A stretch of DNA of 32,547 bases from Prochlorococcus sp. AG-679-K21 (lineage in GTDB: Bacteria; Cyanobacteriota; Cyanobacteriia; PCC-6307; Cyanobiaceae): positions 1-32,547 of the forward strand of contig QCUP01000008.1 in the NCBI GenBank assembly GCA_003208885.1, in the 5' to 3' direction. The position numbers and the translations under genes are program-made. This document shows, piece by piece, positions 1 through 10,287 of the stretch. Position 1 is the stretch's first letter, and every line of letters starts with the position of its first letter. Under the pieces are notes generated by a model. It was not told the DNA's origin, did not search any database, and worked only from the letters and a program-made list of their open reading frames with translations.

Positions 1-130
1 TGAAAGAACCCTTCTGAGGAATGTTTTCTCTCCCAATTAACTTGCCTCGAAATATTAATTTATAAATCGGAAAAATAATTACTTGGCTTACCAATGTATA
101 AATTAATTTTTGATAAAAATAACTTTTCAT
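1..130 (-). CDS. plsC: 1-acyl-sn-glycerol-3-phosphate acyltransferase, N-terminal part, truncated by window start
   Basis: Reverse strand from CAT at 128-130 reads MKSYFYQKLIYTLVSQVIIFPIYKLIFRGKLIGRENIPQKGSF and stays open to the window edge; G-x-ENIP-x-x-G is typical of PlsC; lies directly after fabD. Confidence 0.7.
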   Translation of the reverse strand, partial: MKSYFYQKLIYTLVSQVIIFPIYKLIFRGKLIGRENIPQKGSF

Positions 131-134
131 AAAA

Positions 135-1031
135 TCAATAATTAATTTGATCTGCAGAAGATACTTGAGAAATTTTTACATCCTTTAAATGCCTTTTACC
201 TAGACCACCAAGGACATTAGATGGGCCAATTTCCACCATTTGATGAATACTATTTTCTTTCATTAAATCCATAGTTTGACGCCATCTAACACCATTACAC
301 ATTTGATTTTTAAACTTAACCTTAAGCTCATTTGGGTCATTACATAGTGATGGATGTGAATTACTTATAACGGGCATAGATGGCTGATTAAATTCTAGAG
401 TGTCTAAATATTTTGAAAATTGAAATGATGATTCTTTCATAAATGGTGAATGAAAAGCACCCGAAACATTTAATTTAATGAATCTTTTTGCCTTAATTTG
501 TTTTGAAATATTATCTAAAGCTTTTTCGCTTCCTGATAAAACAACTTGAGAGGAGCTATTGTCATTCGCTATTACAAGATCATCAATCTCTTCTACAAGT
601 AAATCTAATTGATCTCTATCAAAACTTATTAATGCTGCCATAGATCCCTTTGCGGCATCTGCCATTAATCCAGATCTAACTTTTATAAGTTCTACACAAT
701 CTCCAAAAGACAAAACATCGGCACAATATAAAGCCGTAATTTCACCTAAACTATGCCCAGCAATATAGGTTGGTCTATAACCATTCTCTTTTAAAGAGTC
801 TAATAAGACTGATTCCACCAGAAAAAGACAAATTTGAGTATTTTTTGTATTGTTTAAATCGTCAGAAAGATTTTTCTTATCAGAATTTAGTTCACAAATT
901 TCAAATAAATTTCTCTCGAATACTTCAGAAGCATAATTAAACCTATATTTTGCATTTGGCAAATCTATTATTTTATTTGCCATACCAATTTTTTGTGAAC
1001 CCTGACCAGGGAATACCCATGCGACTGTCAT
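135..1031 (-). CDS. fabD: Malonyl-CoA:ACP transacylase
   Basis: VFPGQGSQ N-terminus, GHSLGE active-site motif, GAFHSPFM. Confidence 0.95.
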   Translation of the reverse strand: MTVAWVFPGQGSQKIGMANKIIDLPNAKYRFNYASEVFERNLFEICELNSDKKNLSDDLNNTKNTQICLFLVESVLLDSLKENGYRPTYIAGHSLGEITALYCADVLSFGDCVELIKVRSGLMADAAKGSMAALISFDRDQLDLLVEEIDDLVIANDNSSSQVVLSGSEKALDNISKQIKAKRFIKLNVSGAFHSPFMKESSFQFSKYLDTLEFNQPSMPVISNSHPSLCNDPNELKVKFKNQMCNGVRWRQTMDLMKENSIHQMVEIGPSNVLGGLGKRHLKDVKISQVSSADQINY

Positions 1032-1043
1032 AATAAAAATTTT

Positions 1044-2051
1044 TTAACCCCATCGAATAAGTGCTGCACCCCAACTTAACCCAGCACCAAAACCACTTGT
1101 GGCAATAATATCATTTTCTTTAATTTTCTTATTTCTTACAGCCTCATCAAGCATTAAAGGAATTGTTGCCGCTGAAGTGTTTCCATAGTTACTTAAATTA
1201 CTGAGAATCTTTTCTGATGAAACATTTAGTCTGTCTCCAACAGAATCTAATATTCTTTGATTTGCTTGATGTAATAAAAGCCAATTGATTTTATCAGAAT
1301 TGAAATTTGTTTTTTTAAATAAATTATCAATAATTAATGGTACCTCTCTAACTGCAAATTTATATACTTCTTGTCCATTCATCTTAATTGAGGAAAAACC
1401 CCCACTTGAAAAATTAATATCATCAATAATTAGATCTTGATTATTTTGAGATGGAAGATTTAAGAAAGAACCTCTTTGACCATCAGTCCTCATACTAAAG
1501 CCAATTAAATTATCTAATTGATTTGTTACTTCGATTGCTATTGCACCAGCACCATCTCCGAATAAGATACAACTTCTTCTATCATTCCAATCTACATAAC
1601 TCGAAAGTTGATCTGAGCCTATTACAACAGCTCTTTTATAACTTCCTGCTTTTAAAAATTGAGTAGCTGTTATTGCAGCAAATAAGAAACCACTGCAAGC
1701 AGCTGTCAAATCAAAAGCAACAGCATTAATTGCACCTAGTTTTGATTGAATTTCAGGAGCAGAACCAAATAGATCGTTTGGAGTTGATGTAGCTAAAATT
1801 ATAAGATCAATTGTTTCAATATCCCATTTAGCCATCTCAATTGCTCCCAATGCTGCCTTATAACCCATTTCACTAACATTTTCTGATAATTCAGAAATTC
1901 TTCTCTGAGAAATACCTGTTCTAGATTTTATCCATTCATCACTAGTCTCTACCTTCTTACTAATTTCCTGATTCGTCAGGATTTGATTGGGTACATAACT
2001 TCCACTTCCTTTAAATGAGACTCCAATTTGATTTAAATTTATACCTTCCAA
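1044..2051 (-). CDS. fabH: 3-oxoacyl-ACP synthase III
   Basis: TAACSGF catalytic Cys region, LLHQANQRI and NYGNTSAATIP motifs. Confidence 0.96.
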   Translation of the reverse strand: MEGINLNQIGVSFKGSGSYVPNQILTNQEISKKVETSDEWIKSRTGISQRRISELSENVSEMGYKAALGAIEMAKWDIETIDLIILATSTPNDLFGSAPEIQSKLGAINAVAFDLTAACSGFLFAAITATQFLKAGSYKRAVVIGSDQLSSYVDWNDRRSCILFGDGAGAIAIEVTNQLDNLIGFSMRTDGQRGSFLNLPSQNNQDLIIDDINFSSGGFSSIKMNGQEVYKFAVREVPLIIDNLFKKTNFNSDKINWLLLHQANQRILDSVGDRLNVSSEKILSNLSNYGNTSAATIPLMLDEAVRNKKIKENDIIATSGFGAGLSWGAALIRWG

Positions 2052-2104
2052 AAGAGTTATCTAATTACTTATATAAGTCAAACACAAATCTGACAAAATA
2101 TGTT

Positions 2105-3505
2105 TTAAGAATTTAAAACTTGAAGCTTTTGAAGTTGATTTAAATTTTCCATAACATTATGATTTACAGCAGAATGAGCCAAACGCAGAGCACTTACTAC
2201 AGATAATGATTTACTACTACCATGGCCAATTACACAAATACCATTTACCCCAAGCAATAATGCTCCTCCATGTTCAGCATGATCTAACCTTTTCTTAATT
2301 CTTAGTAAATTACTTTTTAAAAATGCAGAACCAACCTTCCCCCTTCTTCCTCTAGGCAGTTCGGATCTTAAAATATCTAATAGAACGCCTCCAACTGACT
2401 CAAGAAATTTAAGTAATATATTTCCTGTAAAACCATCGCAAACGACTACGTCAAAATCACCAGATAAAACATCTCTTCCTTCACAATTACCCCCAAAATT
2501 AAAACTTTTTTCATTTGATAGTAATTCAAATGTTTTTATAGATAAATCATTTCCTTTACATTCTTCTTCTCCAATATTTAATAAGCCAATTCGTGGTTTT
2601 TCTATTTGTAAAACATCTTTAGCATAAACATCACCAAGAAGTGCAAATTGATGAAGATATGAGGGCTTACAATCAGTATTTGCTCCGACATCAAGAACTA
2701 ATACAGGTCGAGTTTGATCTCTAGTTGGAAATAATGCTCCTATGGCAGGTCGTTCGATTCCTTTCAATCTACCTATTCTAAATATTGCAGAGGCCATAAG
2801 AGCTCCTGAGTTCCCTGCCGAATAAACAGCTTTTGCCTTATTAGTTTTGACCAAATCCATAGCAACATTTATACTCGCATCTTTTCTTTTTCGTACTGCT
2901 GTTGCTTCTTCATTCATCCCTATAGGTTCACCACTATCTATTAATTCAAGACGATTATTATCAATTTCTTTTTCTAACAAATCTATTAGACCAACTCTTT
3001 CTGCTTCATATCTAACTTTTTCAATTTTGCCTACAAACTTTATATTTATAGGAAATCTACTAATAGCGTCAAGACAACCCTCCAAAATGGGCACAGGTGC
3101 ATAATCTCCACCCATACCATCAACCGCGATCCAAATCCTCTCAGAATATGGTACATCTTCTTTACTTATCAAATTATCACTATTTTGTAGCCTTTTTAAA
3201 GGGTCAAAAACTAATGGCTGCAATGTATTTTTTGCAATTGAACTAGCACTTGAAACTACATTACTAGCAGTGTTAACAACTGATTCAGCACTAGAAACTA
3301 CATTACCTGCCACATTACCCGCGACATTACTTGCAGTACTTACAACAGAACCAGCACCAGAAACGACGTTACCCGCAACATTACTTGCAGTTACAGCAGA
3401 ATTAGCAGCAGTATCAACTATTGAAGTTACAGCAGAATTTCTTTTATACCAAATAACTAATCTTCTTATAGCTCTAGACTTTTTATTTGAAGAATCTTTT
3501 TCCAT
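2105..3505 (-). CDS. plsX: Phosphate acyltransferase PlsX with about 125-aa N-terminal extension
   Basis: IWIAVDGMGGDYAP start of the PlsX domain, NPSGAL-like SAGNSGALMASA, VVCDGFTGNILLKF; preceded by a repetitive Ala/Val/Ser/Asn-rich segment. Confidence 0.93.
   Translation of the reverse strand: MEKDSSNKKSRAIRRLVIWYKRNSAVTSIVDTAANSAVTASNVAGNVVSGAGSVVSTASNVAGNVAGNVVSSAESVVNTASNVVSSASSIAKNTLQPLVFDPLKRLQNSDNLISKEDVPYSERIWIAVDGMGGDYAPVPILEGCLDAISRFPINIKFVGKIEKVRYEAERVGLIDLLEKEIDNNRLELIDSGEPIGMNEEATAVRKRKDASINVAMDLVKTNKAKAVYSAGNSGALMASAIFRIGRLKGIERPAIGALFPTRDQTRPVLVLDVGANTDCKPSYLHQFALLGDVYAKDVLQIEKPRIGLLNIGEEECKGNDLSIKTFELLSNEKSFNFGGNCEGRDVLSGDFDVVVCDGFTGNILLKFLESVGGVLLDILRSELPRGRRGKVGSAFLKSNLLRIKKRLDHAEHGGALLLGVNGICVIGHGSSKSLSVVSALRLAHSAVNHNVMENLNQLQKLQVLNS
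3258..3391 (-). repeat. Intragenic tandem repeat (66 + 54 + partial unit) encoding an about 18-aa repeat in the PlsX N-terminus
   Basis: acattact(a/t)gcagt recurs at 3258, 3324 and 3378; the first unit carries a 12-bp internal duplication (acattacctgcc/acattacccgcg, 3300-3323) encoding an extra VAGN. Confidence 0.85.
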
Positions 3506-4252
3506 CTATTTACCGTCAAATGGAGATATATCAACTATCCTCTGAAAAAGATATCCTGTACCTCTTGCTGTAAGAATTAATTCAGGATTTGCAGGATCAG
3601 CTTCCAATTTCGATCTTAATCTAGATATATGAACGTCAACTACTCTTGTATCTACATGTCTTTCAGGTGTGTAGCCCCAAACTTCTTTCAAAATCTCTCC
3701 TCGACTAAATGGTTCTCCTGATCGACTGACTAAAAGTTCTAAAAGACTAAATTCCATGCCTGTTAACCTGATTCTTTCATCACTTTTAAAAACTTGTCTT
3801 CGATTTGTATCAATTTTAATATCTGTAACCAAAATTAAACCTGAATTTGGCATTCCAGGAAGTTGCTCTTTATCTATTCGTCTTAATACGCACCTAATCC
3901 TAGCTTCTAATTCTTTTGGACTAAAAGGTTTAACCACATAATCATCAGCGCCTAATTCTAATCCTGTAATTCTATCTGCTACATCCCCTAAAGCTGTCAA
4001 CATTACGATAGGTACGTCTGAGTCTTTTCTTAATTCTTGACACACTCCATATCCATCTAATTTTGGCATCATTACATCAAGTACAACCAAGTCAGGATCG
4101 TAATCTTTGAACAATTTTAGTGCTTCTTTACCATCACAAGCAGTTACCACTTTGTAACCAATCATTGAGAGACGAGTCTCTAGAATTCTTCTAATGCTTG
4201 CCTCATCATCTGCGACAAGTATTGTTTCTTTTGTTTGACTAGATACAGCCAT
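3506..4252 (-). CDS. rpaB: OmpR-type response regulator RpaB
   Basis: Receiver domain ILVADDEASIRRILETRLSMIGY, LDVMMPKLDGYGVCQ, KPFSPKELEARI, winged-helix DTRVVDVHISRLRSKLE; matches RpaB as remembered. Confidence 0.92.
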   Translation of the reverse strand: MAVSSQTKETILVADDEASIRRILETRLSMIGYKVVTACDGKEALKLFKDYDPDLVVLDVMMPKLDGYGVCQELRKDSDVPIVMLTALGDVADRITGLELGADDYVVKPFSPKELEARIRCVLRRIDKEQLPGMPNSGLILVTDIKIDTNRRQVFKSDERIRLTGMEFSLLELLVSRSGEPFSRGEILKEVWGYTPERHVDTRVVDVHISRLRSKLEADPANPELILTARGTGYLFQRIVDISPFDGK

Positions 4253-4358
4253 TTGTTTCTATTAGCTAATCAGTAAGAGAATTTATCTTTTACCCAATCT
4301 AACTTGTAGAGGGGCAAAATCCCAAATATCTCAGTTCCTCAATCTAATCAAAAATTAA

Positions 4359-5711
4359 ATGTCTAATAAATATTCGACTTTTATATGTCAAAATTGCGGA
4401 TCTGAGACTTCACAATACTTCGGCAGATGCGTAAATTGTAATGAATGGAATACCATCGTTGAAGAAAGGAAAAACACTAGATCTAAAACAACTAGTGTTA
4501 ATAAAAATAAAAAATCTAAGCTGTTTAATGAAATAGAAATAGGTAATATATCAAGATTTACGAGTGGTTTTAAAGAGTTTGATAGAGTACTAGGAGGTGG
4601 TATAGTTCCGGGATCTATAGTTTTACTTGGAGGAGAACCAGGCATAGGTAAAAGTACAATAGTGCTTCAATCGGCAGGGAAAATATCTCTTAATGGAAAA
4701 GTTTTATACATCACTGCAGAAGAATCTTTAGAACAAGTAAAAATAAGATGGGAAAGATTAAATCAAAGCAGCCTCGATTTAAAAATTTATGCAGAAACTA
4801 ATTTATCTTTAATTATCGAAGAGATTAAAAAAATAAAACCTGGTTTTGCGATTATTGATAGTATCCAAGCTATTAATAATGATGAGATGGAAAGTTCTCC
4901 AGGATCTGTTTCCCAAGTAAGGACTTGTTCATCTGAACTTCAGAATCTTGCTAAAGAAAATAATATAGCGCTTTTGATAATAGGTCACGTTACGAAAGAT
5001 GGAGCACTTGCCGGTCCAAAAACTTTAGAACATTTAGTAGATGTGGTACTCAATTTTGAAGGAGATAATATTGCCTCCCATAGATTACTAAGAAGTGTAA
5101 AAAATAGATTTGGATCAACATTTGAAATTGGAATTTTTGAAATGTTAGAAAATGGTTTAAAAGAAGTTATTAATCCTAGTTCAATATTCACAAATAAAGA
5201 AAATATATCCGGCGTAACAACCACTATCACTAATGAAGGATCTAGACCATTTGCAGTTGATATTCAAGCTTTAGTAAATAAGACCTTCTACAATAACCCA
5301 AGACGAACAACAACCGGAATCAGTATCAATAGATTACATCAAATATTAGCAGTGATTGAAAAACATGTTGGGATTAAATTATCAGAATATGACTGCTATA
5401 TAGCCACAGGAGGTGGTTTTGAAATAAATGACCCATCTTCAGATTTAGGAGTTGCTATATCAATCTTATCAAGCTTAAAAAATATTCCACCATTGATAAA
5501 TTGTGCATTTATTGGCGAATTAGGTTTAAGCGGTCAGGTAAGGCAGGCAAGTAATCTTAGAGCCAAAATTGATGAGGCTATTAGGATTGGTATTAAAAAT
5601 ATTTTAGTACCCAAAATTAGTAGTGAAATTAAAGATAGTTTTCAAAAACTCATACAAATTAAAGAAATTTCAAATATAAATGAAGCTATTAATTATGCAT
5701 TGAAAGAATGA
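4359..5711 (+). CDS. radA: DNA repair protein RadA
   Basis: C4 zinc finger CQNCGS...CVNCNEW, Walker A GEPGIGKST, KNRFGST motif. Confidence 0.96.
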   Translation: MSNKYSTFICQNCGSETSQYFGRCVNCNEWNTIVEERKNTRSKTTSVNKNKKSKLFNEIEIGNISRFTSGFKEFDRVLGGGIVPGSIVLLGGEPGIGKSTIVLQSAGKISLNGKVLYITAEESLEQVKIRWERLNQSSLDLKIYAETNLSLIIEEIKKIKPGFAIIDSIQAINNDEMESSPGSVSQVRTCSSELQNLAKENNIALLIIGHVTKDGALAGPKTLEHLVDVVLNFEGDNIASHRLLRSVKNRFGSTFEIGIFEMLENGLKEVINPSSIFTNKENISGVTTTITNEGSRPFAVDIQALVNKTFYNNPRRTTTGISINRLHQILAVIEKHVGIKLSEYDCYIATGGGFEINDPSSDLGVAISILSSLKNIPPLINCAFIGELGLSGQVRQASNLRAKIDEAIRIGIKNILVPKISSEIKDSFQKLIQIKEISNINEAINYALKE

Positions 5712-5723
5712 ATCTATACAAAT

Positions 5724-6245
5724 CTAGAGATAAATATCAATTGAACTCCTTCCAGAAGTTTTTAACCAATTTTCAATATCTAAGTATCCACCAGGATAAA
5801 GTCTTACAGCCTTAGACCAAACTTGGGCAGCCTTGTCGAACCACATATCTCTTTGATCCAAATCACCATTCTGTTCAGCAAACCTTCCCCTTTTTTCATA
5901 AATTAAACCTATATTCTTAAGACAAGATGGCTGCTTTGGATTTTCTTCTAAGGCCTTTTGATAAGTTTCTATAGATTTATCTTCCTCACCATTACTCATA
6001 TAAATTATTGCCATGTTCTTTAAAGTTTCTCCTCTATCAATTTTATTTTCTTCTAGTAATAGACTTTCTTTATAGTAATCCAGAGCTTCTGAATAATCGC
6101 CATTATTTTGTGCAGCTAATCCATCTCTGTAATATATATAAGCTTTTTTTTCTTTATCAGCAATAGGCATAATCTTTACAATAGATTCAGCAATTACAGT
6201 AAAAGCTTTATCTATAAAATTGTCTCTGTTTTGATTATTAGGCAC
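5724..6245 (-). CDS. ycf3: Photosystem I assembly protein Ycf3 (TPR), GTG start preferred
   Basis: [26 protein letters not shown]...[27 protein letters not shown] resembles Ycf3; family-like start is GTG at 6243-6245 rather than the longer ORF-track start at 6275. Confidence 0.88.
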   Translation of the reverse strand: MPNNQNRDNFIDKAFTVIAESIVKIMPIADKEKKAYIYYRDGLAAQNNGDYSEALDYYKESLLLEENKIDRGETLKNMAIIYMSNGEEDKSIETYQKALEENPKQPSCLKNIGLIYEKRGRFAEQNGDLDQRDMWFDKAAQVWSKAVRLYPGGYLDIENWLKTSGRSSIDIYL

Positions 6246-6363
6246 TTTTTTTTTAAATAAAGTTAAATTAGTCAATAAAGTATCAACTATTTAAAAATTC
6301 TATAACATTTATTATTATAGTAATTAATACAAACAAGCATTACTTTGCTTTCATCGCAAAAAT

Positions 6364-8661
6364 ATGAATAGTATTCAACTAAATATTACCGGTATGAAAT
6401 GTGGGGGTTGTGTTAACACTGTAGAAAATATATTAAAAAATTCGGATGGGGTCGAAAATGTTTCTGTTAATTTACTTACTGAAAGTGCATATTTTGAAAT
6501 TAATAAAACAGTTCCAAACATTGATCAGGTTTTAGAAAACCTCAAGCAAAGTGGTTTTCCCGCAAAGATTTACATAAATGATTTTTCAAAAAAAGTAAAT
6601 AAAGTTCAATTAGAAAAAAAAAAGAAATGGATTAATCAATGGAAAAAACTTAATTTTGCACTTTTACTTTTATTGTTTTCAGGGTTAGGGCATTTAGCAG
6701 AAGGAGGTTTTTTAAATTTACCAATATTAGGAAATTTATTCTTTCATGCTGTACTGGCTACATTAACTTTATTCTTTCCTGGAAGAGAAATTCTAATCAA
6801 AGGATTCAAATCACTTATTAAGAACAGACCAGATATGGATTCTTTAGTAGCTCTGGGAGTAAGTAGTGCTTATACAACAAGTCTATTATCGTTAATATTT
6901 CCTTCGACTGGTTTTCCCTGTTTTTTTAATGAACCAGTAATGTTATTGGGGTTTATTCTTATTGGACGTTTTTTAGAAGAAAGAGCAAAGTATCAAACTG
7001 GTTCTTCAATTGGAGAATTACTAGATCTCCAACCAGAAATGGCAAATATTTATATAGAAGCAAATAAAGTCAAATCAGTCAGAGTACATTCTTTAAAAAT
7101 AGGAGATGAAATTCAATTATTAGCTGGAGATCGTGTACCCGCTGACTGTATTGTTATTAATGGAAATTCGTCTATAGATGTTTCTCATATTACAGGTGAA
7201 TCTAAACCTATAGATGTGTACTCAGGTGAACATTTACTTAATGGCTCATTAAATTTAAATTCCACCTTAAGGCTAAAGGTTATCAAAGTGGGAGAAGAAA
7301 CTTCTTTAGCAAAACTCGTTAATCTTATTGAATCAGTTCAATCTAAAAAACCTCCAATTCAGAGAATCGCTGATCAGATTGCAGGGAAATTTACATACTT
7401 CGTACTTTTTATTGCGACTTCAAGCTTCTTTTTTTGGTGGAAAGGTGCAAAACAAATTTGGCCCGATTTATTAATAAACAATCATCATGACTTGATAACC
7501 ACCTCGAATCATACGTTACATAATTCATTAGGGAGTAATGCTGAAAATTTTCTAACTTTGGCCATTCAACTCTCAATTGCTGTTTTAGTAATAGCTTGTC
7601 CTTGCGCTTTAGGTCTTGCCACTCCCACTGTAATAACAGTTGCATCAGGTAAAGCTGCAAAAAAAGGCGTTTTATTTAAAGGCGGAGATAAAATAGAAAT
7701 GGCATCAAAAATTAATCATATTATTTTTGATAAAACAGGAACATTGACCAAAGGTAGACCTTTCATAATCGATTATTTAAATACTGCTGATAAATTATTT
7801 CTATTAAAAATATCTGCAAGTTTAGAAAGGCAAAGCCGACATCCCATAGCTAGTGCATTAGTTAATGAAGCCAAAAAACAAAACCTTGGCTTGTTGAAAA
7901 TTAAAAACATCTATACAGAATCTGGTAGAGGTATTTCAGGAGAACTTGATTCCATTGATGGGGAAATCAATATTGGAAGTGTTGAATGGTTGAATAGTAA
8001 AGGAGTAATAATTGACAGCAAATCAAAAGAAATATTAGAAACTGAAGAAAACAAATCCCACTCTGTGATTGGAGTATGTATTAATAAAAAGTTACTCGGA
8101 TTTATTTTATTAGGTGATTTATTAAGAGAGGATTCTATTAGTTCTGTTCAAAAATTAAGAGAAGATAATTATAAAATAAAAATTCTAAGCGGAGATAGAA
8201 AAGAAACTGTGGTCGAGTTGGCAAAAAAATTAAATAATCCAGAAGCAGAAATACAATGGGATCTTCTTCCAGAAATGAAATTAAAAATAATTGAAAACTT
8301 AAAGAAGAGCAATAAAGTTGCAATGATTGGAGATGGAATAAATGATGCACCTGCTTTGGCAGCTTCAAATTTAGGAATAGCAGTTGGTTCGGGTACCCAG
8401 ATTGCGAAAGCGAATGCAGATGTTGTTTTAATGGGAGATAAGTTATCTGGATTACCTTATTCACTTAGTCTTGCAAAAAGAACAATAAGAAAAATTAAAC
8501 AAAATCTATTCTGGGCTTTTGGATACAACTTGATTGCAATTCCCATAGCTGGAGGTATTCTATTTCCAAAATATGGCATTCTTCTTACCCCATCAATCGC
8601 AGCATTATTGATGGCAACTAGTTCAATAACCGTTGTAATAAATGCTTTATCTTTAGAATAA
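6364..8661 (+). CDS. Heavy-metal (copper-type) P1B ATPase
   Basis: N-terminal HMA motif GMKCGGC, CPC in IACPCALGLATPT, DKTGTLTKG, MIGDGINDAPAL. Confidence 0.95.
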   Translation: MNSIQLNITGMKCGGCVNTVENILKNSDGVENVSVNLLTESAYFEINKTVPNIDQVLENLKQSGFPAKIYINDFSKKVNKVQLEKKKKWINQWKKLNFALLLLLFSGLGHLAEGGFLNLPILGNLFFHAVLATLTLFFPGREILIKGFKSLIKNRPDMDSLVALGVSSAYTTSLLSLIFPSTGFPCFFNEPVMLLGFILIGRFLEERAKYQTGSSIGELLDLQPEMANIYIEANKVKSVRVHSLKIGDEIQLLAGDRVPADCIVINGNSSIDVSHITGESKPIDVYSGEHLLNGSLNLNSTLRLKVIKVGEETSLAKLVNLIESVQSKKPPIQRIADQIAGKFTYFVLFIATSSFFFWWKGAKQIWPDLLINNHHDLITTSNHTLHNSLGSNAENFLTLAIQLSIAVLVIACPCALGLATPTVITVASGKAAKKGVLFKGGDKIEMASKINHIIFDKTGTLTKGRPFIIDYLNTADKLFLLKISASLERQSRHPIASALVNEAKKQNLGLLKIKNIYTESGRGISGELDSIDGEINIGSVEWLNSKGVIIDSKSKEILETEENKSHSVIGVCINKKLLGFILLGDLLREDSISSVQKLREDNYKIKILSGDRKETVVELAKKLNNPEAEIQWDLLPEMKLKIIENLKKSNKVAMIGDGINDAPALAASNLGIAVGSGTQIAKANADVVLMGDKLSGLPYSLSLAKRTIRKIKQNLFWAFGYNLIAIPIAGGILFPKYGILLTPSIAALLMATSSITVVINALSLE

Positions 8662-9306
8662 ATGAGGGGTAAATTTATTGTTATTGAAGGAATTGATGGT
8701 TGCGGCAAAACAACCCAAATTGATGAAATTTCTAGATGGATTGGAACTAGTGGTCTTTTGAAAGGAAATCAAAAATTAGTAAAAACTAGAGAACCTGGAG
8801 GAAGCTTATTAGGTAAAAAAATTAGAAATTTAATACTTGACAATCATAAAGATAATAAACCTTCTTCTCTGGCTGAATTATTGCTTTATTCTGCTGATAG
8901 AGCAGAACATATTTCCAAAACCATAACACCTGCTTTAGAAAATCAAGACTGGGTACTTAGCGATAGATTTTGTGACTCTACACTTGCTTATCAAGGTTAT
9001 GGTAGAAATATAAATCTTGAGATTATCAGAAATATCGAATCTATTGTTTGTCAAGGAGAACACCCAGACCTGACTATTTTTCTAGAAATTTCAGCAGAAG
9101 AAAGTGTATTACGAAGGGAAAAGTTTATTCCAGATAGGATAGAATCTGAAGGGATAAAATTCCTAGAAAAAGTTAATGAAGGTTTTAAGTTGATTGCAAA
9201 AGAAAAAAATTGGACAACAATATCTGCTGTACAAGATATAAATACTATTACTAATGAAATAAAAGAAACCATACTAAAAAAGTTTTCTCAAGTAAACAAT
9301 GATTGA
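8662..9306 (+). CDS. tmk: Thymidylate kinase
   Basis: [37 protein letters not shown]. Confidence 0.95.
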   Translation: MRGKFIVIEGIDGCGKTTQIDEISRWIGTSGLLKGNQKLVKTREPGGSLLGKKIRNLILDNHKDNKPSSLAELLLYSADRAEHISKTITPALENQDWVLSDRFCDSTLAYQGYGRNINLEIIRNIESIVCQGEHPDLTIFLEISAEESVLRREKFIPDRIESEGIKFLEKVNEGFKLIAKEKNWTTISAVQDINTITNEIKETILKKFSQVNND

Positions 9307-10258
9307 TCTTAAAACTGAGAATCTTTTAATTAATAAAGAAGTTAATGAAAATCTAGAAAATATACTTAAAAGAAAAGCATTTTCCAACGGTTATATATTT
9401 TATGGTCCGGAAGGTATAGGAAAAAAACAAACCGCTATGAAATTTATTATGGAAATTTTTAATAAATATTCGTCTAATTCAAACATTGAGAAAAAAATCA
9501 TAGATAAAAACCACCCTGATTTTTTATTAATTGAGCCTACCTATTTTTTTAAAGGTAATCTTATAAATCGTTCAGAAGCTGAACCTTCAAAAAATAATAA
9601 AGAAACAATAAGAATAGAGCAAATTAGAAATTTAAAGACTTTTCTAGGTCAAAAATCCATTGAATCAGGTGGAAAAATTGTATTGATTGATGATGCTCAC
9701 CTTATGAATGAAGCAGCATCTAATTGTCTTTTAAAAACACTAGAAGAGCCCTCTAACGGTATATTTATTCTTTTAACGTCTAGGTTAAACTTACTTTTGG
9801 ATACTATTATCTCAAGATGTCAACTTATAAGATTTAAGGCTTTTTCATATAAAAAGCTTGAGAATTTCATAAGAAATAATTTAGATTCTACAGTTTTTGA
9901 TATTTATAAAGAAATAGATTTACAATATTTTATTAATTCAGCAAATGGCTCTCCAGGAAAAATACTTAAAGATATAAAAATTTGGAACCAATTACCAAAT
10001 GAAATTAAAGAAAATTTGGACTTTCCATTGAGTGATAATTTAGAAATACTAAAAATCACCAAGATAATATCTGAAGAACTAGATATTGATCAACAAATGT
10101 TTTTAATAAATTTTATACAACAAAAATGTTGGGCAAAAACTAAAAACAAAAACATTCTCAAAAAACTAGAAAATTTGAAGGTACATCTAAAAAGTTTTAT
10201 ACAACCACGACTGGCATGGGAAGTAACTTTATTAAAAATAGCAATTGAAGATTTATAA
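9299..10258 (+). CDS. holB: DNA polymerase III delta' subunit (AAA+ clamp loader)
   Basis: [45 protein letters not shown]; overlaps tmk by 8 bp. Confidence 0.88.
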   Translation: MIDLKTENLLINKEVNENLENILKRKAFSNGYIFYGPEGIGKKQTAMKFIMEIFNKYSSNSNIEKKIIDKNHPDFLLIEPTYFFKGNLINRSEAEPSKNNKETIRIEQIRNLKTFLGQKSIESGGKIVLIDDAHLMNEAASNCLLKTLEEPSNGIFILLTSRLNLLLDTIISRCQLIRFKAFSYKKLENFIRNNLDSTVFDIYKEIDLQYFINSANGSPGKILKDIKIWNQLPNEIKENLDFPLSDNLEILKITKIISEELDIDQQMFLINFIQQKCWAKTKNKNILKKLENLKVHLKSFIQPRLAWEVTLLKIAIEDL

Positions 10259-10287
10259 AGTTAATAAACTACTCATTTGATTTAGTT

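Noticed and set aside
2847-3104. Plus-strand 85-aa ORF
   Set aside because: Antisense to the PlsX catalytic domain; low-complexity mirror ORF.
3270-3545. Plus-strand ORF with TLPATL repeats
   Set aside because: Antisense shadow of the plsX N-terminal repeat; the minus strand has a clear PlsX and RpaB reading.
4253-4358. RpaB autoregulatory HLR1 site in the rpaB-radA gap
   Set aside because: I looked for paired TTACA(A/T)(A/T)-type direct repeats and found none.
4388-5230. Minus-strand ORFs 4388-4645 and 4985-5230
   Set aside because: Antisense to well-supported radA.
7409-8708. Minus-strand ORFs opposite the P-type ATPase
   Set aside because: Antisense to conserved ATPase motifs; no independent protein features.
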